Of a stretch of 52,500 bases of DNA, positions 47,448 to 52,500 are shown one piece after another. The number at the start of each line of letters is the position of its first letter. Within the stretch, counting starts at the first letter, position 1. This stretch comes from Symbiodinium natans (taxonomy: Eukaryota > Sar > Dinophyceae > Suessiales > Symbiodiniaceae), in contig CAJNDS010000131.1 of assembly GCA_905221605.1 (NCBI GenBank), positions 140,001 to 192,500 on the forward strand. The letters run 5' to 3'. The translations under genes and the position numbers were made by a program. Below the pieces are notes generated by a model, which saw nothing but the letters and a program-made list of their open reading frames with translations, was not told the DNA's origin and made no database searches.

Positions 47448-50400
47448 ATGGTTAGGAGCAGCCCCCGAGCCTCCGTGCTGATTGCTTTGCTGGCCTTGCT
47501 TGGGCCTGGCGTCACCTTCACGATGCAGACGATCGGTATGCTGACCGGAGCAGCCTGGCATGGCATCGGCTAGGGTTTAGGGTTTAGGGTTTAGGGTTTA
47601 AGGTTTAGGGTTTAGGGCTTAGGGTTTAGGGTTTAGGGCTTAGGGTTTAGGGTTTAGGGTTTAGGGTTTGGGGTTTGGGGTTTAGGGGTTAGGGTTTAGG
47701 GTTTAGGGTTCAGGGGTACACCCCCCTAACCCCGAAATCTCTAACCCCTACACCCCCTAAACCCCGAAGGCCCAAAAGTTGAGGGTTTGGAGCGGTCCTG
47801 AGCCTTAAACCCCAACCCCCCCAACCCTGAACCCTAAACCGTGAACCCTGAACCGTAAACCCCAAACCCCAAACCCTAAACCCTAAACCCTCAACCCTGA
47901 TTCCTGAACCCGGAATCCTAAACCCTAAGCCCTCAGCCCTAAGCCCGGAACCCTAAAACCTGAACCGCGGCAGGGCCCTGAATCGTTCCAATGTTGAGGT
48001 TAGCTACGTGTCTGGCATCGATTACTACCGAGGCACAGCCGTGGGGCCCCCTCTCCCCTCTTTTTAGGGTTTAGGGTTTAGGGTTTCGGGTTTAGGGTTT
48101 AGGGTTTAGGGTTTGGGCCTCACGGCTTAGGGCTTTGGATTTAGGGTGTAGGGTTTAGGGCTTAGGGCTTAGGGTTTAGGGTTTGAAACGTGCATCCGAG
48201 AATCTCGGGAGAGCGCCTTTTGTAGATTCGGGGGGGGGGGGGGGGGGGAGGGTTGCTCTCTTTTCGGGTTTCGGGTTCTCCCACCAAAGCCCCCTGGGGC
48301 TTGCCTACTCTCACCCGACTTCAGCTAGCCCGACACCCGTCCGATTGGGTAGCAAGAAAGGCCGGCCCCTGCGCCCCATCATCTAGATTCTCGTGGCTTC
48401 CGGGGCTCCCTCAACCCCAAGACCCCCCCCCCCCCCCTTCTAACCGTAAGCCCCTGAATTTTCTGGGACGTTTACCCTAAGACCCCAAGACCCTCAGCCC
48501 TAAGCCCCCCCCGTCCCTAATTACGCCCTCAGAACCCCAAAACCCCTTAGACTTCTTCCCAAGACCCTAAGACCCTCAGCCCTAAGGCCCTACACCCTAA
48601 ACCCTAAACCCTAAACCCTAAACCCTAAACCCTAAGAACCTCAAACCTGAAGAGCCCAAAAAAAAACCCTCTAACCCTCATCAGGGATCAACGAGCGCAT
48701 CGCGAAGTTGCTACCGAACGGCAGCATCATGGCCAAGAACTCGGAGATGGTCATCGTGTCAGTGGACTGCTCCTGGCCCTAAGCTTTATACTACTTAGGG
48801 TTTAGGGTTTAGGGTTTAGGGTTTAGGGTTTAGGGTTTAGGGTTTAGGGTTTAGGGTTTAGGGCTTTTACTGACAGTCCTTAACAGTGATTATAGTTGGG
48901 GGGGGGGGCGGGGGTACTAGAATCCCTCTCAAGGACTGTTAGTATACGGGGGGAACTGCCAGGCCCTGAGGTGAGAGAAGTTATTCGGGGTTCAGGTGTC
49001 CAAGGTTCAGGTTTAGGGTTTGCAGGATTCAGGGTTTAGGGTTCAGGGCTCAGGGGTTTAAGGTACGGGGATGGAGTTTGTAGGATTCAGGGTTGCGGGT
49101 TCAGTGGTTCAGGGGTTTAAGGTCCAGGGTGAGGGCTTCGTCCGCGCACGAGCCCCATCCCGGAGCCCAGAACGAACACCAGCTGTGGAGTTCAGCACGC
49201 AGCCCCCGGCTGCTGTGTAGCTAGTGTAGGGTTCGGAATAAATACTACTTGGAGGTTCATGGTAACTGTACTTTTAACCCTATTGGGGCACTTGAGGGGC
49301 TGATAACTGGGTTAGAAGTACAGCTACAATTGGTAAATAAAGTACCATGAACCTGCAAGTATGGCCCTTATATGGTAGTCGTGACGTGCATAGACCTTTG
49401 CAAAGCACAGCAAGCATTGTCACCCGCTTGCAACATATGGGCTAGAGAAATCATTATACAATAAGAACCCCCAGCACGCTATTCTCATTGTTCAGGCCGC
49501 CATATTAGGCGGGCTTTGGGCTTTGGGTTTCGAGGGCGGCTTTTCAGCACTCCCTGCGCTGCAATCCTTGATCCCTCTTCCCTGTTTGTTGCGTGCGGGT
49601 GTGTGCGCGTGTTGAGGCAGGAGGCGTGCCGCGTCCTGGACTGCCACGGAATGCGCACTTTCGTCGTAGGCGGCTTTCGGGGTTGCTGTTACCGAAACTT
49701 TAAGAAGCTACTATCCTCATTGAATCCTCATCACGCACGGTTTACTTATCCACATTCTGTTAACAAATTTTTAAGCCCCTCAGCTAGGCCCTAAACCGTA
49801 AACCCTAAGCCCCCGTTCCTTCATGCAAAGGTGATGAGTACGTGCGGCTGCTGACCGCAAAGGACTCTGAAGGTGTGCAGGACCCTACTGCATCCCTACA
49901 TGCAGAACATGGGTCGATTTAATTTGGGGGTTGACGAACATAGGGGACACCAAAAATAGACCCCCAAAAAGAAGGATTCCCTTAACATGAGGACCCTATT
50001 AAGGTACCCCTTGTTTCGGAAATCACCATTGAGGGTTTAGGATTTAGAGTTTAGGGTTTTGGGTTTCCGGCTTTCCCAGGACTACTTAGCCAACGGCGTG
50101 GCCAAGCTTCACCGAGCAGGCGTCGACTTCTTGGTGATTGCCTCGAACACGGCACATATCTGCGTGGGCTTCTCTGCGTGCATGGTTTAGGGTTCAGGGT
50201 TCAGGGTTTAGGGTTTAGGGTTTGGGGTTTAGGGTATGGTGTGGGCTTGTTTCCGGCTGCAGCGTGTTTCTGCAGGGTTTGAGTCTTTGTTTGGCTTCTT
50301 TCGGGATGTTTGAAACCTATCCCTATCAAGGACTGTCTGTATAAGGGGAAGCAACCCTACACCCTAAACGGTAAACCCTAAGACATAAACCCTAAACCCA

Positions 50401-52310
50401 ATAACCTTCAAGGCCGGGTGCATGAGCGCTTTCCAGATCTCCCGGTGTCTTGGCTGGATGCCCCGACCAAGAAGCGGGGTTTAGGGTTTGGAGTTTAAGG
50501 TTAGGGGTTAGGGTGTAGGATTGAGGGTTTAGGGCTTACGGTTTAGGGTTTAGAGTTTAGGGTTTAGGGTTTGGGGTTTAGGGTTTAGGGTTTAGTAGCG
50601 GGTTTTGGGGATCCAAAATTTCGGGATATGGATGCCCTCTACGTCCCAGCTCTGGGCCTTGAACGCTCTGGAGCCCCAGACCGCCGAAACCGAAGATCCT
50701 TAATAGGGTTTGCCCTAAACCCTAAACCCCAAACCCCAAACCCCAAACCCTAAACCCCAAACCCTGAACCCTAAACCCTAAACCCTAAACCCTAAACCCT
50801 AAACCCTAAACCCTAAACCCTAAACACTAAACCCTAAACCCTAAACCCTTAACCCTAATGTTGGTCAGGTGCTTCACATCGCCGACTGCACCGCGGCGGC
50901 CGCGCGCGGCGCGGGGCCAGTAGGTGGGGTGGGGAAAAGTCTTCCCGAAGCCAGATCCGACCACCGTAAGGGAGCCCAACAGTTGGATTCTTACTAAAGT
51001 CGCTCCTTCAGTCCCTTTCGGGTTTAGGGTTTATAGAGTTTAAAGTTGAGGGTTTAGGGTTTAGGGACCCCTAAAGCAAACCTCCACAACTCGGCGGAAA
51101 AGCCTAAACCCCAAAGAGCAGATGTCACGCCAGGCCTTTTGGGCACCGAGCCCACCATGCGCGACGGCTCCTGGTTAAAGGCGCCTGGGTTTAGGGTTTC
51201 GGGTTTAGGGTTTTGTGGCTCTGCTGCTTGAGTCCGAAGGACGCGCTCAGTTCCACACGCCTAGGCGATGGTCACCATCACCCTGTCACCTGGGTATGGT
51301 CAGGGTTTTAGGGTTCAGGGTTTAGGGTTCAGTGTTTTGTTAAAGGGATCAGGGCTAAGGGCGTCGGATTTCAGGCTTAGGGGTGTATGTGTGCCCAGAT
51401 GAAAGGCTCGGCCGCCCCCACTCCTGGGAGACCCTGCCTGGCCCTAACCCTCAACTTACAGTGCAGGGGCGGCGCCTAAGCCCCTCGACCTCTATGGCGC
51501 AACCAGATCCTTCGCCCGCCTCCCGCAACCAGGGTGTCGGTAGCATTCACGGGACCGTCAAGAAGGCGAATGCCCTAAACCCACCTAGCCCCAAAACCCC
51601 AACTCCTAAAGCGCTAAATCCCTAAGCCCCCTGTAAGCCCCTGCCTAGTAGTGGGGTAGGTAACCTTTAACCTTTTTGGGGCAGTATAATCCCCTTATAA
51701 TCCTAAAGGTTAACCTTTCATTCACCCAGGTTACTGGACAACTAAGCCCCTGAAAAGGAGCGCTTGGCGCTCCACGGTGTGGAGGTGGTGGTGCCACCTA
51801 CCGAGGAGGACCGGCCGCTCCACTCACATACAGGTGAGGTTCTCAGGGTTTTATAGGATTTTCGGGTTTTAGGGTTTTAGGGTTTTTAGGGGGTTTTAGG
51901 GCTTTAGGGTTTATAGGGTTTTAGGTCTTTAGGGTTTTAGGGTGTTGAGGGTTTTGGGGGGTTTAGTGCTTTAGGGTTTTGCGGTTTTGGGGTTGTGGGG
52001 CTTTAGGCTTGTAGGCTTTTAGGGTTTAGGGTTATAGGGTTTAGGGCTACGTACTTTAAACTTCCCAAAACTTCCCGAAACTTCTCGAAACTTTCCCGAA
52101 CCTGAACTCTTAAAAAACTCAAAAACCCTAAACCCTTAACCCTAAACCCTAAACAGAAAACCCTGAACCCTAAACCCAAAACCCTAAACCCCAAACCCCA
52201 AACCCTAAACCCTAAACCCTACACCCAGGCAGCGCTGCTACAAGATCATCTGCGAGGAACTGAGCTTCGACGTCTTTACGGAGGAGTCCAGGAGCCCCTG
52301 GGCTTCGGAA
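47448..52310 (+). CDS. Aspartate/glutamate racemase family protein, secretory, 3' end outside
   Basis: Family members interconvert L- and D-aspartate or glutamate. Exons: 47448-47552, 47999-48032, 48685-48768, 49831-49880, 50080-50167, 50413-50444, 50869-50923, 51134-51180, 51758-51833, about 52229-52306. Splicing keeps phase through exon 9 and gives family motifs in order: TIGMLTGAVSYVSGIDYYRG, INERIAKLL, DEYVRLL, KLHRAGVDFLVIASNTAH, VHERFPDLPVLHIADCTA, PVGLLGTEPTM, LKERLALHGVEVVVPP, CYKIICEELSFDVFTEESR. The start ATG is preceded by in-frame TAG (47430) that could itself be a spliced-leader acceptor. Codons 2-24 (RSSPRASVLIALLALLG) look like a signal peptide. The first catalytic Cys position (CNTAH) is Ser. 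The second catalytic Cys lies beyond the window. Confidence 0.82.
47571..47716. repeat. G-strand telomeric array in racemase intron 1
   Basis: TTTAGGG/CTTAGGG units near the donor side. The same intron has C-strand CCCTAAA-like units (47810-47965) near its acceptor. Confidence 0.95.
48062..48182. repeat. G-strand telomeric tract in racemase intron 2
   Basis: TTTAGGG with CTTAGGG and TGTAGGG variants. A G homopolymer at 48230-48248 and a C homopolymer at 48422-48437 follow. C-strand CCCTAAA units (48596-48634) lie before the acceptor. Confidence 0.93.
48793..48864. repeat. G-strand telomeric array in racemase intron 3
   Basis: Ten TTTAGGG units close to the donor end. Confidence 0.96.
48865..48960. 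mobile_element. MITE family B copy in racemase intron 3
   Basis: TGACAGTCCTTAACAGTGAT at the left and CTCAAGGACTGTTAGTATAC and GGGGGGAAC at the right, with the family core GGGGGTACTAGAATCCC. It abuts the telomeric array. Confidence 0.7.
49246..49361. mobile_element. Foldback element, family G, in racemase intron 3
   Basis: TACTTGGAGGTTCATGGTA is inverted as TACCATGAACCTGCAAGTA (18 of 19 pair). A second inner pair, CTGTACTTTTAACCC and GGGTTAGAAGTACAG, lies inside. Confidence 0.75.
49912..50030. mobile_element. MITE family E-like element in racemase intron 4
   Basis: ATTTAATTTGGGGGTTGACG and AACATAGGGGACACC at the left, GGTACCCCTTGTTTCGGAAA and TCACC at the right. It nearly fills the 199-bp intron 49881-50079. 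Confidence 0.5.
50302..50357. mobile_element. MITE family B, internally deleted copy
   Basis: GGGATGTT and then ATCAAGGACTGTCTGTATAA and GGGGAAGCAACCC: both ends of the family with the middle missing. Confidence 0.55.
50479..50596. repeat. G-strand telomeric tract after racemase exon 6
   Basis: TTTAGGG units in the first part of the intron 50445-50868. Confidence 0.92.
50706..50860. repeat. C-strand telomeric array before racemase exon 7
   Basis: CCCTAAA and CCCCAAA units ending just before TTGGTCAG, the acceptor of exon 7. Confidence 0.96.
51658..51718. mobile_element. Short foldback element in racemase intron 8
   Basis: AGGTAACCTTTAACCTTTTT at the left and AAAGGTTAACCTTTC at the right; about 60 bp, 40 bp before exon 9. 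Confidence 0.5.
52085..52228. repeat. C-strand telomere-like tract before racemase exon 10
   Basis: CCCTAAA, CCCTGAA and CCCCAAA units up to ACACCCAG. The donor half of the same intron (51850-52050) is G-strand TTTTAGGG. Confidence 0.92.
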
Positions 52311-52326
52311 GGAGTGCTTTGGGGGG

Positions 52327-52410
52327 AGGTTTAGGGTTTAGGGTTTAGGGTTTAGGGAGTTTAGGGTTTAGGGGTTTAGGGGTTTAGGGGTTTAGGGTTT
52401 AGGGTTGGGT
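52327..52410. repeat. G-strand telomeric tract after racemase exon 10
   Basis: TTTAGGG and TTTAGGGG units starting about 20 bases after the exon and continuing G-rich to the window end. Confidence 0.94.
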
Positions 52411-52500
52411 TCTGGAGGTTTTTTGTCGGGGGGGTTGGGGCTTTGGGGGGTTTTGCGGAGATTATGGGCTTTGGGGATGTAGGAGTTTAAGGGCTTTTGG

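Overview
The window reads as nuclear DNA of a dinoflagellate-like alveolate; I cannot name the species. Four observations point there. The plant/alveolate-type telomeric heptamer TTTAGGG/CCCTAAA is everywhere in the interior. Genes are split into many short exons whose introns mostly start GC or GA rather than GT. All recognisable genes lie on the + strand as tandem paralogues. The LTR element near the left end has an N-terminal NPFWS motif of the kind I associate with dinoflagellate copia-type gag proteins. Conventional long ORFs are almost absent, so the genes were read by joining short conserved exons and testing each junction for reading phase.

Layout. 1-1.9 kb: telomeric arrays, two palindromic elements and one possible membrane exon. 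1.9-5.6 kb: a decayed LTR retroelement with a half-tRNA(Met)-type primer site, a broken gag-like region, no visible pol, and a 3' LTR cut off by telomeric repeat. About 6.4-18.2 kb: PARP-A1 then PARP-B1, two ADP-ribosyltransferase (PARP catalytic domain) genes, with another small gene nested in a PARP-B1 intron. 18.2-27.5 kb: candidate exons of a secreted PAN-like protein, then about 4 kb of microsatellites. 27.5-45.7 kb: PARP-A2 and PARP-B2, a second copy of the same two-gene unit. 47.4 kb to the end: a gene for an aspartate/glutamate racemase family protein with a predicted signal peptide, running off the window.

The exciting part is the gaps between exons. Introns tend to begin with G-strand (TTTAGGG)n and end with C-strand (CCCTAAA)n, so many exons read CCCTAAA-exon-TTTAGGG, like telomere-capped mini-chromosomes joined end to end. 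Comparing PARP-A1 with A2 and B1 with B2 shows several introns present in one paralogue and absent from the other. One of these is exactly a small terminal-inverted-repeat element (an introner) with GC...AG ends. Telomeric tracts also sit inside other small inverted-repeat elements, and three lie between perfect or near-perfect 30-34 bp direct duplications. Together these suggest that telomeric DNA and MITE-like introners are both inserted into genes and then carried as introns.

Four PARP paralogues in an A-B-A-B array all keep the His-Tyr-Glu triad, so they are probably active mono- or poly-ADP-ribosyltransferases. Gene models rest on conserved protein blocks and splice phase. Five-prime ends, spliced-leader sites and a few boundaries are not resolved.
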